Of a DNA stretch of 64,000 nucleotides, positions 36,224 to 47,856 are shown piece by piece. The stretch comes from Arthrinium phaeospermum (lineage: Eukaryota > Ascomycota > Sordariomycetes > Amphisphaeriales > Apiosporaceae), in contig QYRS01000002.1 of the NCBI GenBank assembly GCA_006503535.1, forward strand, positions 2,046,001 through 2,110,000. The letters run 5' to 3'. The notes under the pieces are model-generated. The model was not told the origin of the DNA, did no database searches, and worked only from the letters and a program-made list of their open reading frames with translations. The number at the start of each line of letters is the position of its first letter. The stretch's first letter is position 1. The translations under genes and the position numbers were made by a program.

Positions 36224-38117
36224 ATGGCATCGTCATATGCCCTTCCAACTCCTCCCTTGCCCCACAACCATGCCCATCATGGCCATGAACACGTCCACTC
36301 TCACTCCCACTCCCGTTCGCCGCCAACCTTTGGCCATTCGAGACGATCCGACCGGGGCAGCAACGCCAGCATGCACTCCTACAGCCAGAGCCTCGAGTCG
36401 CTGAATGCCTACGCCAACGGCCATGGCAACCACAGTCGCAGCCAGAGCTATGACCAGTACCGCAGCGACAGCGACAACCACTCCCCGGCCCACGCGGCCG
36501 CTGCGCACACCCAGAACACGACGCAGTATAAGGCCAACTCTGTCCTGCCCCTGTCGCGACGAGAAAACCGCCCCTCGCCGCTTTCTCGGAAGACCTCGGG
36601 TAATGCGATGATGGGCAATGGGTTGAGTCCAGTCCAAGATGCGTCCCCTGCCACGCCCGGCATGAACGGTTCTGCCTACTTCGACAGATCCCCTGCCGGC
36701 CACAACCACGGCCACCACGATCACGATCACGACCATGACCACGACCACGACCATAGCCACTCAGGAGATGGCCATGCCCATAGTCACTCAGGCCACCACC
36801 ATGATCATCATGGGCATGATCACGATCACGACCACGACCACGACCATGGCCATGGCCATAGCCATAGTCACGCCCACGCTCATGCTCATACTCACGACCA
36901 TGGCCATGTTCATGCGGCGCATTACTCGAAATTTACTGGCTTGTTGCTACCATATGCCGCCCGATGGCCGCTTATACATTCGGTCATGACCGAGAAGGAC
37001 TCGAGGCGCATATTCTATTTCATGGTGTATGCCATCCTACGTTATTTTCAGTTTCCTAAGGCAGAGATGCGACTTTAAGCTAACAATTGTGCGCCAGGGT
37101 CAATTTCTCTTTCATGGCTGTCCAAGCCTTCTACGGCTACGTGACCGACTCGTTGGGCTTGCTCAGCGACAGTATACACATGTTTTTTGACTGTGTGGCC
37201 TTGGCTGTGGGGCTATTCGCGGCGGTCATGAGCAAATGGGCGCCCAGTGAACGATTCCCCTACGGCTTCGGGAAAATCGAGACCCTGAGTGGTTTCGCCA
37301 ATGGCATCTTCCTGATGTAAGTGAAGACTTGATATTCATCGATCGCAGGGTACTAATATCCTGGTTCAGACTTATTAGCGTTGAAATCATGTTCGAAGGT
37401 GTCGAGCGCCTCATGGAGGGCAGGGAGACGAAGCGACTACTAGACTTGTTCGTGGTCAGCACCTTGGGCTTAATTGTGAACTTGCTGGGCATTTTCGCCT
37501 TCGGATCGCATGCGCATCACGGCCACGACCATGGACACGACCATGGACACGATCACGGCCACTCCCACGGCCATTCTCATGGCCACTCCCACGACAACGA
37601 GAATATGCATGGAATTTATCTGCATATCCTGGCCGACACTCTAGGAAGCGCATCCGTCATCTTCTCGACAATCCTGACATACTTCATTCCCTGGTCCGGC
37701 TGGGACCCCGTTGCCTCGTTCCTCATTGCGTACCTGATCGGCATGACCGCTGTGCCGCTCGTGAAGTCGTCCGCGCACAAGCTGCTGCTGACGAACCCCG
37801 ACGACACCGAGTACAACCTGCGGAACACGCTGTCCGGCATTACGGGCGTGCGCGGGGTTGCGTCCTACGCGGTCCCCAAGGTCTGGGAGGACGACCGGAC
37901 GGGCAACTGCGAGTCCCGAACGAAACTCATCGGTGTCATCCACGTGGCAGCGGTGCGAGGCGTCGACATGGAGGACGTCCGGGAGCGCGTCGGGAGCTAC
38001 CTTCTGGAGCACGGCATCGACAGCACGGTGCAGATGGAGCGGGAGGGCGACACGGCGTGCTGGTGCGGCATGGGGCGGTTGAGCTCGCTGGCGCCAAAGA
38101 GCCCCGGGTTCAAATAG
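36224..38117 (+). CDS. Cation diffusion facilitator zinc transporter, Msc2/ZnT5-7 type
   Basis: Moves zinc from cytosol into the ER/Golgi lumen in exchange for protons. Three exons (36224-37026, 37098-37316, 37370-38117) give 589 residues. Zinc-site motifs of the CDF family are visible: HxxxD in TM2 (DSIHMFFDC) and in TM5 (HILADTLGS). GLLSDSIHMFFDC and ERFPYGFGKIETLSGFANG are diagnostic of the Msc2/ZnT7 branch. Two His-rich segments are present: a long cytosolic N-terminal run of HD/HG/HS repeats (about nucleotides 36700-36920) and the loop between TM4 and TM5 (37510-37600). The cytosolic C-terminal domain ends in CWCGMGRL. It lacks the many additional N-terminal membrane segments of yeast Msc2, so ZnT7-like is the better description. 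Confidence 0.93.
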
Positions 38118-38806
38118 ACGTACATAACGACTGTATAACTGTATATCCAACCAACCTTACGTATAACAGATCCGATACTAGATAAAAGCTATATTTGACA
38201 TTCAAACGAGATTAAATGAAAAACGTTCAAACTTAGCCAGAGGTCTCACGCTTTAATATTTCTAGAGAGGGGGGACATCAGTGAGTGCCATGTGACGTGC
38301 AGGTGAAAATGCGATAAGCTAGAAACAGTGTTGTTTATTATGCTCAAAGTCGCGCATAGAATACAAAACCACAACAGCTCGTTTGATTTGGAAACAACGC
38401 GGATTGTTCGAACCAGTACATCTATGTACCTAGGTGGCTACTTGTAATTGAGGTCTAGGCAAGCTTCGAAAGACAAAAAGCCAGTGGCCACCCACCCACG
38501 TCTACGCTATCTATATGTGTGAGTAGGTATGTCATTCAATCCCCTCCTAATCCCCTCCTCCGAGCCAATGACTGTTGTTGCTGGGAGCTCCTGTTGATCG
38601 CTCCTATCAATGGGCACCAGCTTCCAATCCAGGCGTTGGGAGCCGACAGACCCTCCGGGTAGGCCTTGCTTGGCGCCTCATTTCCCTTGCCTCGCCAACA
38701 ACCTTCTCTTCGCCTCCCCTCGCTTCGATCGTTCACTTCCAATCCAAGACCCTTGAGGCCTTAAGTTGTTTGTGGCTGCGTCTATTCTGTCTCATTCTCA
38801 CTCCCT
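38118..38806. other. Convergent intergenic region
   Basis: 689 bp between 3' ends of the zinc transporter and carnitine carrier genes. No gene or repeat was recognised. Confidence 0.4.
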
Positions 38807-39967
38807 TCAACCAAACACCTTGTTCATGGCCTGGTGAGCCAGCTCGACACCCAAGAAGGTCGCAGCGTTAGCCGGCACCGCACGAGCCAGCGCGGGCCCG
38901 AAGCCGGGGAAGAAGGCCTTGACGCCGCCGCGGCCGTAGACCTCGCGGATGACGCCCTTGAGGGTGGGGTTGCCCTCGGCGGTCTGCAGGCGCGACTTGA
39001 CCGTGTCGACGGGGAAGACGGGGATCCACATGGCGACGCCGGCGGCGCCGCCCGCGGCGGTGACGGCGAGCAGGGACAGCTCGCCGCTGGGCTGACCGGT
39101 CTTGGGATCCACGGGCGTCAGCTTGCGCTTGCAGTACTCGTAGGCGGCGAAGTAGGCGGCGCTGCCAGGGCCGTCGCGGGCCAGCGTGGCGGCCGAGCCG
39201 CGGAAGACGGAGCGGATTCCGCCTTCGCGGTAGAGCTGGCGCACGACGTCGAGGCCGCCATTGTACTTGGGCTTCTCGCCGGGCTTCGTCTTTTGGTCCT
39301 GGACCTGCAGGATCACCTTCACGCGCTCAAAGGGCGCCGTGATGGCCGTCATGGGGATGGCGCTGAAGAAGCCCGCGGCCGAGGTCTGCGCGATCGAGAG
39401 CTGCGTCGGCCGGCCCGTCGCAGGCGAGATCTCAGGTGTCGAGACGGAGGTGACGATTTGCTTGCCTAGGTCGTAGCCCCAGAAGGACACGGCGACTGCG
39501 CGCAGATGGTGTGAGTCAGTCTCATGAGGAGCCGGGCGGGAAAACGAGCGCAACTAGGAAGGGTGGGGGACAGGCTACTACTTACACATGGGCGTGACGC
39601 CCACCAGGGGCGCGCTGACGCCGGCGTACAGCCCCCGCTTCAGGCCATCGCGGGCGATGCTCTTGCGGACGACGTCAATGGCGCTGTTGTAGACGCCGCG
39701 CTCGGCGGTCTGGAGGCGGACCTTGACCAGGTCAAAGGGATGCCCGACGACCACGGCGCATACACCTCCGAAGCCGCCCGCGGCAAAGGAACGGAGCTGC
39801 GACAGGCCGCTGCTGGCGGCGGCTTTGGCTTCCTGCTTGATCTCGGCCTTGAGCTCGTCGCCCGAGTTGGGGATGTGCGGCAGCTTGTGGGCGACGGGCG
39901 AGGGGACGGCGGAGCGCAGCTTGCTGTCGATGCTGCCGGACGAGGGATTGGGCGGTTCTGAGGCCAT
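38807..39967 (-). CDS. Mitochondrial carnitine/acylcarnitine carrier
   Basis: Inner-membrane exchanger bringing acylcarnitines (including acetylcarnitine) into mitochondria in exchange for carnitine; orthologue of Aspergillus AcuH and yeast Crc1. Two exons, 39586-39967 and 38807-39495, give 356 residues. Three carrier repeats each begin with the Px[DE]xx[RK] signature: HPFDLVKVRLQ, APFERVKVILQ and FPVDTVKSRLQ. The second-repeat signature with FERVKV and the following QDQK region fits the acylcarnitine subgroup. Splicing gives GVTPMFAVSFWGYDLGKQ, a normal helix-2 sequence. The N-terminal extension (about 40 residues, with ELKAEIKQEAKAAASSG) is longer than in yeast. The gene is needed for growth on acetate and fatty acids in related fungi. 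Confidence 0.93.
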
Positions 39968-41558
39968 TTTGGCTGGCTGGGGGTTGGGAGGGTTGGAGGG
40001 GGGGTGAGAGAGCAGGGGGGTTGGCCTGTATATTTCGAAGGTGTTGCGGTGTAGGTAAATCGTATAGAGAAATTGTCACAAAACAAGTCGTGGAGAGACA
40101 AAACGGTTGATCTATGGTCGCAAACAGCAAAAGGCGGCTGGGAGGATGTTTTGCATGGGCGACTGATGTAATAAAGTCCGGGCCAAAGTCCCGTGCTGCG
40201 CTGCCAATTGAGGAACTTCCCTCGGCTTGTGATAGCGACCCACTTCCCCACGGATCTGGCGCAAGTGGATGTGGATTTAGTCGTCGCTCGTCAGCTTGCG
40301 GAGGGGTGGAAGCACCAAGCAGCTTTCTTGGCAACACTGGGTAAGCCGGCAGGCAGTCTTGGTCATTTTGCTGCGTTTTGGAGGCAACACAATAATCGCC
40401 GAAGGACAGATTGGAGATCGACGCATATCAATGGACAACTACATGTACACACTTACGCGGAGGTCCGGGGGTACGGAAGCACCAAATCTCAGCAGCATGG
40501 GATCGACCCAAGACATTGGACACAATGTACTCAGCAAATGTCTGTCTGCAAGGTCTGATTGGGGTATGCGTCTCGCTTACCATACCGATGGGAATTTTCA
40601 CCTGTGTTGACAAGGAACTTCAGGTGAATCTAAAATTCAATGGCATTATCATTTGCTTCCTGGCCGTAACCGATTTTTGGAACTGGAATGCGATTCGACG
40701 CAATCAGCAAGCTGTGCTATGTAGTAGCCGACACTAATAATAAAAAAATCTACCGGGGTGCGCACTGTTCCCCTTGTGTTCCCCCACGACGTCAGTGCCT
40801 CGGCTGGCAATGGCACTCAATCTGAGCCGAGAAGTACTTATCGAGGCGATGGAGTTTTTATCAGATCAAGATCCAAATCCACCAGACCATTGTCAATGCG
40901 CAGGGTCCCCTTGACGCGGCCACCGTGATGTCCTCTCACATATCCAAACCGTCGCAATGTTTGAACACTTGACTTCGAAAAAATCACTCATACCAATGCC
41001 AGTCGTACATTGCAAAATAAAGTGAGTTCATGTATGTAAGACCAATCAGCCGCCCCCAGACGGCGTGCATACTCCCCAACTTGCTTACCTGCAGTGCATG
41101 CAATGCGCCGCCGTGCATCGTGCAACCAACTTGTCGAGCGCCATCCAATTACTGTCGCCCTTTCTGTTTCTCGGGTCAAAGGAGAAGCGTCCGACTAGTT
41201 AAGCCCAAGACAAGGGAGGCTAAAGCTAACTTCCATCCCCCCTTACGCTAGCTTACGGGTTGGCCGCATTACGCGAACTCTACGGACAAAATACATTTTG
41301 CCGATCATTTTGAAGCTCACTGGCCTAGGCATTTGTATTGCGCTGCCACTCACTGTAGAGGCAGTCGGTCATGAGCATGTTAGGGTTATGGGCACAAACA
41401 AAAACGTCAATGTAGGAAGAGCGACGGTAGATAGATTACTCAAGATATAGTATGGAAATATGGCAAGACATTCTTCTTATTTCAAGAGAGCTATGCAGAA
41501 AACCGGCTTATCATCCCATTAACGCCTCTGTATGCACTCGGCGTGTAACCTTTCCTTT
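39968..41558. other. Intergenic region
   Basis: 1.6 kb holding the carnitine carrier promoter and the 3' flank of the histidine-phosphatase gene. No gene was recognised. Confidence 0.4.
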
Positions 41559-43673
41559 TCAACGCTCATTGACGGTCCAACGTCTCTTACTCGAAGTCAG
41601 ATCGCGAATCCTTTCGGCTTCGCCCGGTGGTCGAGGCGCGCCCCAAAGGCCGCCTCCTCCCCCTCCTCCGCCGCCTCCACCGCCACCGCTGCCCCAGAGG
41701 CTTGGAGAAGGTGCTCCGGCAACGGCACCGCGCTCTTCGCTATGCGATTTGGTTTTTTCGTCGATGCTGTCGTCAACCGCGGTCTCAGGTGGCTGGACTG
41801 GCAGATGATTGTCGCTCTTTTCGTCCTTATCAGCCTTCAGGTCTAAAGGCGCGGGCTTCTTCGCCTCCTTTTCGTGCTCGAAATTGAGTGTTATCGGCAG
41901 ATCCTCCTGCGCCTTTTCTGCGTCTTGTCGTGGTTCCCACAGCCCGTTAGAATTCGATCGGGTGTGGGTGGGTTTGATGAAAGTCGTTACGCCACTTCCA
42001 ACGGTGATGCCACCCTTGTCGGCTTGGCTCACTCTCGCGCTGATACTAGGAGCATGAGAGGACCGCCGCATGCTTCCCAATGACGCGTTTACGGAATTGC
42101 TGCGATGGACCGGCGAGCCCTGTGCGTACTGCGCACCGAAGCCGGCGTCCCGCAGAGGAGAAATAGGCCCACCAAACCGTCCTCGGGAGTTCCCGTTGAT
42201 GCTTGACGATCTACTCAGCGACCCAGCTCCGGGCAGAAGATGGTCACTGTTCGCGAACAGGGTCATCTCGTACATGTCTGGTATCGACATCTTCCGCCGT
42301 GAGAATGCATCGTCTAGCGATGCCAAGGCACTGGCATCGATGGAGTTGGCACTGTCATATGCAGGCCGCCTCCTCGCCACGGTAAGAGATGACATGGCAA
42401 CATCTGCCAGCACGGGTTGAGCAGTCACGCCGCCTACTAGAGCGTTGCAGCCGGCACCATGCGATACTAACACCACAATGTTTTCGGTCTCGACATCGTC
42501 GTCCCCCTCATCGACTGCACTTTCACTTTGCGTACCGTTGCCATGTGGCACCTTCACCGTGCAAGACATTTTAGTCACCATGTCTCCGGGGCGATCGGTT
42601 GTCGAATACCACTCGACCAGCCGCTTCAAACCCTTTCTGAAACGTTGGTGCATCGCTGCCCATTCTTCAGGCAAAACACCACCATCGCCCCATGCAAGAC
42701 TATCGCGCGATGAGTCCCATTGGTAGTCAACATCCACACAAGCGTCCCGTGCATGTGCTACGTAGCCAATAGGTATCGGATCGGAAGCCGAAACAGCGTA
42801 AGGTGGTGTGGGTGCACTGTAGCCAACGGGGGTAGTGGCAATGCTCCCACGGCGTGCCACTGCCCAAGGGGACTTGAGCGCTGGGCTAGGAAGTGCTTCA
42901 TCTAGTTTGGAGAGACTGTCTAGTCCAGGAGAGCCTGGATGGCCATCGTCTGCCGACTCGGCATGGGTCGCGAGAGGGCTGCGCAAGGAAGGCGAGTTCC
43001 ACAGGGCGCTGGGGGTGCTGGGCACTGGTTTTGCGTTGAAGTGGGCATAACTGTTGTAGTCCTCCTTCCGCAGTAGTTCAGCCTTCGCAGACGCTAGCAT
43101 CAGTGCTGATCTTGGGGGTGGTGTGATGTGGTCGAAGTAATCGGGTGATGCCCATTCCCCCAGAAAGGGATCGAGTCGGAGAACCGACCGCTTGATGTGT
43201 ATGGGGCTCTGAGCTGTATTGCTTGAGTCGTTCTCGGGGACCATTGCAGGGCGTGTCCGTGAGGGCGCCGGATTCGAAAATGAGGAGATCTGGTTTACTC
43301 GTGTAGGTTTTGTGCGAGGCGACTGGCCGTTGGTTGGTGTGCGAGAGGGCGAGGGCGAAGGTTCCAAAGCCAGGCCCGAACTGATGGCTATCGAGGTCTG
43401 CACGCACCGAAGGAAAGGCGAGCTGTGCAGGATGACATTGTATCGTCGTCTTTTACGCGGAGTTTGGTTGACCGCAGCGGCTGCCTCTTCCTCGGCTTCG
43501 CGATCTTGTATAATGGACGCTATGCGAGCGCCTACCATCCGTGACTGCAGCCATCCTCCGTAAGTCAAGGGCGGGTCGTAGGGGGCGGGCGAAGACAGAT
43601 GCCACTGTTTGTCGGCGGCATCCAGTCGGTTGCCGTGCCTCACAATGAAGACATAGGCAGGAGGGCGCCCCAT
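41559..43673 (-). CDS. Histidine phosphatase superfamily protein (possibly Tfc7/YNL108C-like)
   Basis: Single-exon gene of 704 residues. The N-terminus carries the phosphoglycerate-mutase-type motif VRHGN (R12, H13, G14), then YDPPLTYGGWLQSRMVGARI and VILHSSPFLRCVQTSIAIS, and the second catalytic histidine in VVLVSHGAGCNALVGG. A long insertion between these halves is Ser/Pro-rich and looks disordered, and the C-terminal 250 residues are low-complexity, with a run of 13 glycines near the end. In yeasts, proteins of this shape include Tfc7, a TFIIIC subunit, and its paralogue YNL108C; orthology here is a guess. The catalytic residues seem intact, so phosphatase activity is possible. Confidence 0.8.
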   Translation of the reverse strand: MGRPPAYVFIVRHGNRLDAADKQWHLSSPAPYDPPLTYGGWLQSRMVGARIASIIQDREAEEEAAAAVNQTPRKRRRYNVILHSSPFLRCVQTSIAISSGLALEPSPSPSRTPTNGQSPRTKPTRVNQISSFSNPAPSRTRPAMVPENDSSNTAQSPIHIKRSVLRLDPFLGEWASPDYFDHITPPPRSALMLASAKAELLRKEDYNSYAHFNAKPVPSTPSALWNSPSLRSPLATHAESADDGHPGSPGLDSLSKLDEALPSPALKSPWAVARRGSIATTPVGYSAPTPPYAVSASDPIPIGYVAHARDACVDVDYQWDSSRDSLAWGDGGVLPEEWAAMHQRFRKGLKRLVEWYSTTDRPGDMVTKMSCTVKVPHGNGTQSESAVDEGDDDVETENIVVLVSHGAGCNALVGGVTAQPVLADVAMSSLTVARRRPAYDSANSIDASALASLDDAFSRRKMSIPDMYEMTLFANSDHLLPGAGSLSRSSSINGNSRGRFGGPISPLRDAGFGAQYAQGSPVHRSNSVNASLGSMRRSSHAPSISARVSQADKGGITVGSGVTTFIKPTHTRSNSNGLWEPRQDAEKAQEDLPITLNFEHEKEAKKPAPLDLKADKDEKSDNHLPVQPPETAVDDSIDEKTKSHSEERGAVAGAPSPSLWGSGGGGGGGGGGGGGLWGAPRPPGEAERIRDLTSSKRRWTVNER

Positions 43674-46600
43674 GGTATCGTCTTGGTTCTGGTGGGAGAA
43701 TTCGAGGGTTGAGTCGAATTAGGGATCTGCCTGGGAAGAAGACGGATGTAGAGGTGCCGTGCAGGCAGTCGTCCTTCGTCCTCGTGGAATTGGTTTGTGG
43801 TGTTTTAGCTGCGCGAGTCAGGCCACCGTTGGCCGTACGAGACAAGTTAACGGTAAGGCTCTCGCAGTTAAATGCGGCTTAATGGCCCTTTCTCCGGTGG
43901 ACTGGCAAATTGAGCAAGATCGTAAGGGGATGACGGCTGGATTGGGCGATCATCAGTCACGTAGCAGTGGAACCTCTGCAGTCCCAAACCTTCAGCATCG
44001 TCCCGTTGTCTTGCCTTGCTGCAGGTTGCGTTCGTGCCTGGAACCTACTTGCGGTAGCGGTGATGGATCTGGACGAACTCAAAACAAGAGAGAAGGATGA
44101 GAGAGATGAGACAAGACAACGCAGAGTTCACGTTTGTCATCAGTCCGAGAAAGACGCTGTCCAAACAACGGCGGCGGCAGCAACAGCAGCAGGTTGAACT
44201 GCCCTCTTTCTCTAGCTCGACTACCCTTTTTTTTCTCTTGTCCGGGCTGCGAGGTGGGACAAACTGGGAAAAGAAGGATGGATCAGTTGGACCAGGACCC
44301 TTGAAATGAGCGGGGGCTAGGACCGCTAGCAGCTGGAATGTGGTGCACCAGGCACGAGAATGGGCTTCTGACTGGCCCGACTAGTCGGGACTGGAGACCG
44401 TGTACAGCTTTTATTTAGTGCATCAAACACATGCATGTTTGGTCACTGATTGTTCGCGTTTCTCTTCCATCATCGTGCTTAGCCGCCTAAGGCGTTCCAG
44501 TCCAACCCACCCGGGTATTGGTCACTAGCCCATGTTTCAATCAATGCTACCATGAGCTTGTTTGTTATGTCATCCGGATGCAGCTACAAGCCAAGCCAAG
44601 CCTCGGCTCACGATTTGACAGATGCAGGTCACGCATTTGCTGCCGTCCCGTCGAACGAGCATCTAATGATCTGGGGTAATTCCTACTCTATTCAATACAA
44701 TGCATCGTGTGTTGCATCATTTCATAATCGAAAACAGTGAGTAGTAGCCATGCACATGTTGAATTCCAACTCCTTTGTTGGGGCAACTTGTGCAGGACCT
44801 CCAACCAACGATTCAGTTTCAACCAGTCGTCCTCAAGGGCAATCTCGGCGGTTGGTACGCCCCTTTTCTTCAAGACCTGAGCGCCCAAGCAAGCATCCAT
44901 AACTATCATCATCTCAGTGTCCCATAATTATCTCTAGCACTGGACTGAAGGATGCCCGGTGGGCAGTGGCGTTAGCTGTTGCATGTTGAGCAACGACACT
45001 GTAGTATGAATGGAAGTCAATAGTTGAAAACCTCCTGTACGGCTAGCTACCGCCATGTGGAACAGATACTTGCCATAACATGGGACGGTCTACAATCACA
45101 TGGAAATGCGTCAACGTCTTCGATTTCATTCCGTTTCGAAAACCCATTGAAACCAGGTTACTCTCGTGTGGAGGGGAAACTTAAAATGAAGACGTCGTAC
45201 CTATCGTGTACCTTCGGAGAAACTGTGCTAGTTGGTTCCCATGGATACGACCTCGGGAAAGCAAGCATTCAAAACAGCTTGATGATGGATGATGCTTTCC
45301 TCCAGGTGCCCCAAAAGCACATGTCTACATGCAAAGGCTGCCTTTGGCCATTCTTGCCGCTTGGTATTCATTTTCCCATCCTACACCACTGACACGAGCA
45401 AGAAACAACCTACGGTCCTTACCCAGGTGGGCCTGCATCCAGTATGACTTGCCTTGTCGAGAAACACTAACCTGCGCAAGCAGAAACACCAACCTGCGCA
45501 AGCAATGTTGCGGACGAACACAAGCGCACCTGCCAAGTCGGAGGCCTAAGGGACGCAGAAAATGATTGGGCAGGTCTGTTTAACTTCGATCCAAACATTT
45601 CTCGCGTTTGGATTAAGACTGGCTGCGACAGCCGTCACTGTCCATGTCAATGCGGAAAAGGTCACGTATATCGGACACATCCAGTCCACTCACACCTTTG
45701 CTTGGGTCAGTCCTTCTTTTAATAGCAATCCCGATCCCTAGAGCGCATACTGATCCACTCTGCGACTTATTATACTCCTTCATGAGGTAGGTATGCAGTA
45801 TTCTGGTCGATGCCGCCCAAGCATGGTGGGTTGTCGTTGCCTGCTATAACATCCGAGATGCCAAGTCCCCGGGCATCATACGTTTGCTCAAGTATAGTAG
45901 CGACTCCTCCGGCTGCACAAACTCTACCGTATTTGACTCAAGCTCGATGAGAACTGAAGGCATCTTCTTGTCACCAGCCATGTCGTTCCCATGAAAGACC
46001 CAATGTGAAAAGAGAGAGGGAGAGGGGGGCTCGAGTGAGGCACACAGAATGAAGAAGGGGCGCAGTCAAGCTGCTAGAGAATATATACCTAAAGATTATA
46101 TATATCGCTTGTTCGTCTTGGCATTTCTTATTCCTCCTAACCCCGAACAAGATTAATACTTCTTCTTTCTTGTCTTATCATCACCAGGATTGGGCCCCCT
46201 GAGAGGGAGGTCTCATTGCGCCATCCTTGTGTTACACGTGTGTCATTCGTCCTCGGTAGGCTGTCATTTTTTCACAGTCTTCTTTATCTGGTTGGATGGT
46301 TCTGCCCCTCGCCGCCGTCACCAGAGCTGACGACCGTGCAGTCCCTTCCAACAGGTCACGAAACCGCTGAACCATTTGGGCTTATCAGACGAAGACATTG
46401 CGGCCAGTTTTTCAGGTGTTGTCGGGGATGTGCTACCGGGTGGCCGAGTTAGTGGCCCGGTAAGGACTCCACCCCTCTATTCCCCGGTTACCCCACTGGC
46501 ATCACATTACATAAGCCGTTTATCCCACTTGCTGCTTTAGCGTTGCTGTCGCTGTTGCTGCCAATTATTCAGCAGACTGTCTGAGCTTACCTCCCACCTC

Positions 46601-46707
46601 CCGTTGAGTTAATCCAACCTCACCACAGGGGTTCGCCTCTGCCACGTTCCTTTCCAGCTTACCAGAATCACCACCGCAATAACAACAACAACAAGCCATC
46701 GATCACC
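43674..46707. other. Gene-poor region upstream of GPI8
   Basis: 3.0 kb. No convincing gene was found on either strand. It contains a 22-bp tandem duplication (listed separately), purine-rich patches and an AT-rich stretch (46078-46115). The last few hundred bases are the GPI8 promoter and leader. Confidence 0.45.
45462..45505. repeat. Tandem duplication of a 22-bp unit
   Basis: Two adjacent copies of AAACACYAACCTGCGCAAGC plus two bases, differing by one C/T and one G/A. Likely replication slippage; no function is implied. Confidence 0.85.
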
Positions 46708-47856
46708 ATGAAGCTCCCTTTGGCATACTTGCTGTTGGCCCCGTTGCTGACTCTGGTAGCAGGCCTGCACACCAGCAACTGGGCAGTTCTGGTGGGCACG
46801 TCGCGCTTCTGGTTCAACTACCGCCACCTCGCCAACGTACTGTCGATGTACCGAACCGTCAAGCGACTAGGAATACCCGACTCGCAGATCATCCTGATGC
46901 TGCCAGACGACATGGCCTGCAACCCCAGAAACGCGTTCCCCGGCACAGTCTACAGCAACTCGGACCGTGCCGTCGATCTGTACGGCGACAACATCGAAGT
47001 CGATTACCGAGGCTACGAGGTTACCGTCGAGAACTTCATACGGCTGTTGACCGATCGAGTTGGCGAGGAGATGCCACGAAGTAAGCGCCTTCTTACAGAT
47101 GATCGCAGCAACATCTTCGTCTACATGACAGGCCACGGCGGCAACGAGTTCTTGAAGTTCCAGGACGCCGAGGAGATCGGGGCCCCGGATCTGGCCGATG
47201 CCTTCGAGCAGATGTGGGAGAAGAAGCGATACCACGAGATCCTCTTCATGATCGACACCTGCCAGGCCAACACTATGTATAGCAAGCTTTACTCCCCCAA
47301 CATCATCGCGACGGGCTCGTCCGAGCTCGACCAGTCTTCGTACTCGCACCACGCCGACAACGACGTCGGCGTCGCCGTCATCGACCGGTACACGTACTAC
47401 AACCTGGAGTTCCTCGAATCCGAGGTGCGCGACACGAGCAGCAAGAAGACGATCGGCGACCTGTTCGACAGCTACAGCTACGAGAAGATCCATTCGCATG
47501 CTGGCGTGCGGTACGACCTCTTCAAAGGCGGCGCGGACGCGGCGCGCAGTCGGCTGTTGACGGATTTCTTCGGGAACGTACAGAATGTTGAGATCGACGG
47601 GACTAGGAACACCACGATGATCGACGATGAGCTGATTTCGCTCAGCAAGACCATTGCTCGGCTCTCTGAACTTGCCCGGGAGGAAGAACTGGCCGCCGCA
47701 AAAAATGAGAGCCACATCACGAAGTCAGCGCCCAAGGTGCAGCAGGTTACAAAACCACTCAGTGATGATAACTGGTGGACCAAGAAGCTGGTAGGAGCAA
47801 CAGCTCTCGCAGGGTGTGTTGCCCTTTGGGGATTGGGTTCGTACTTGGAAGCATAA
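46708..47856 (+). CDS. GPI8: GPI-anchor transamidase catalytic subunit
   Basis: Caspase-like (C13) cysteine protease subunit of the ER GPI transamidase, which cleaves the C-terminal signal of proproteins and attaches the GPI anchor. Single exon, 382 residues. A signal peptide (residues 1-19) is followed by HTSNWAVLVGTSRFWFNYRH, a near-universal GPI8 block. Catalytic H143 lies in YMTGHGGNEF and C185 in FMIDTCQANTMY. A C-terminal membrane segment is visible (LVGATALAGCVALWGLGSYL). The luminal region between catalytic domain and anchor contains N-glycosylation sequons. Length matches the family, and the start is the first ATG of the frame, next to an A-rich leader (AACAACAACAA). Confidence 0.97.
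   Translation: MKLPLAYLLLAPLLTLVAGLHTSNWAVLVGTSRFWFNYRHLANVLSMYRTVKRLGIPDSQIILMLPDDMACNPRNAFPGTVYSNSDRAVDLYGDNIEVDYRGYEVTVENFIRLLTDRVGEEMPRSKRLLTDDRSNIFVYMTGHGGNEFLKFQDAEEIGAPDLADAFEQMWEKKRYHEILFMIDTCQANTMYSKLYSPNIIATGSSELDQSSYSHHADNDVGVAVIDRYTYYNLEFLESEVRDTSSKKTIGDLFDSYSYEKIHSHAGVRYDLFKGGADAARSRLLTDFFGNVQNVEIDGTRNTTMIDDELISLSKTIARLSELAREEELAAAKNESHITKSAPKVQQVTKPLSDDNWWTKKLVGATALAGCVALWGLGSYLEA

Noticed and set aside
36700..36920. His/Asp codon repeats as a DNA minisatellite or CRISPR-like array
   Set aside because: The repeats are in frame within the zinc transporter and have no constant unit or spacers.
38834..39469. 211-codon open frame on the plus strand
   Set aside because: Antisense shadow of the carnitine carrier; composition is Ala/Gly/Asp-rich without features.
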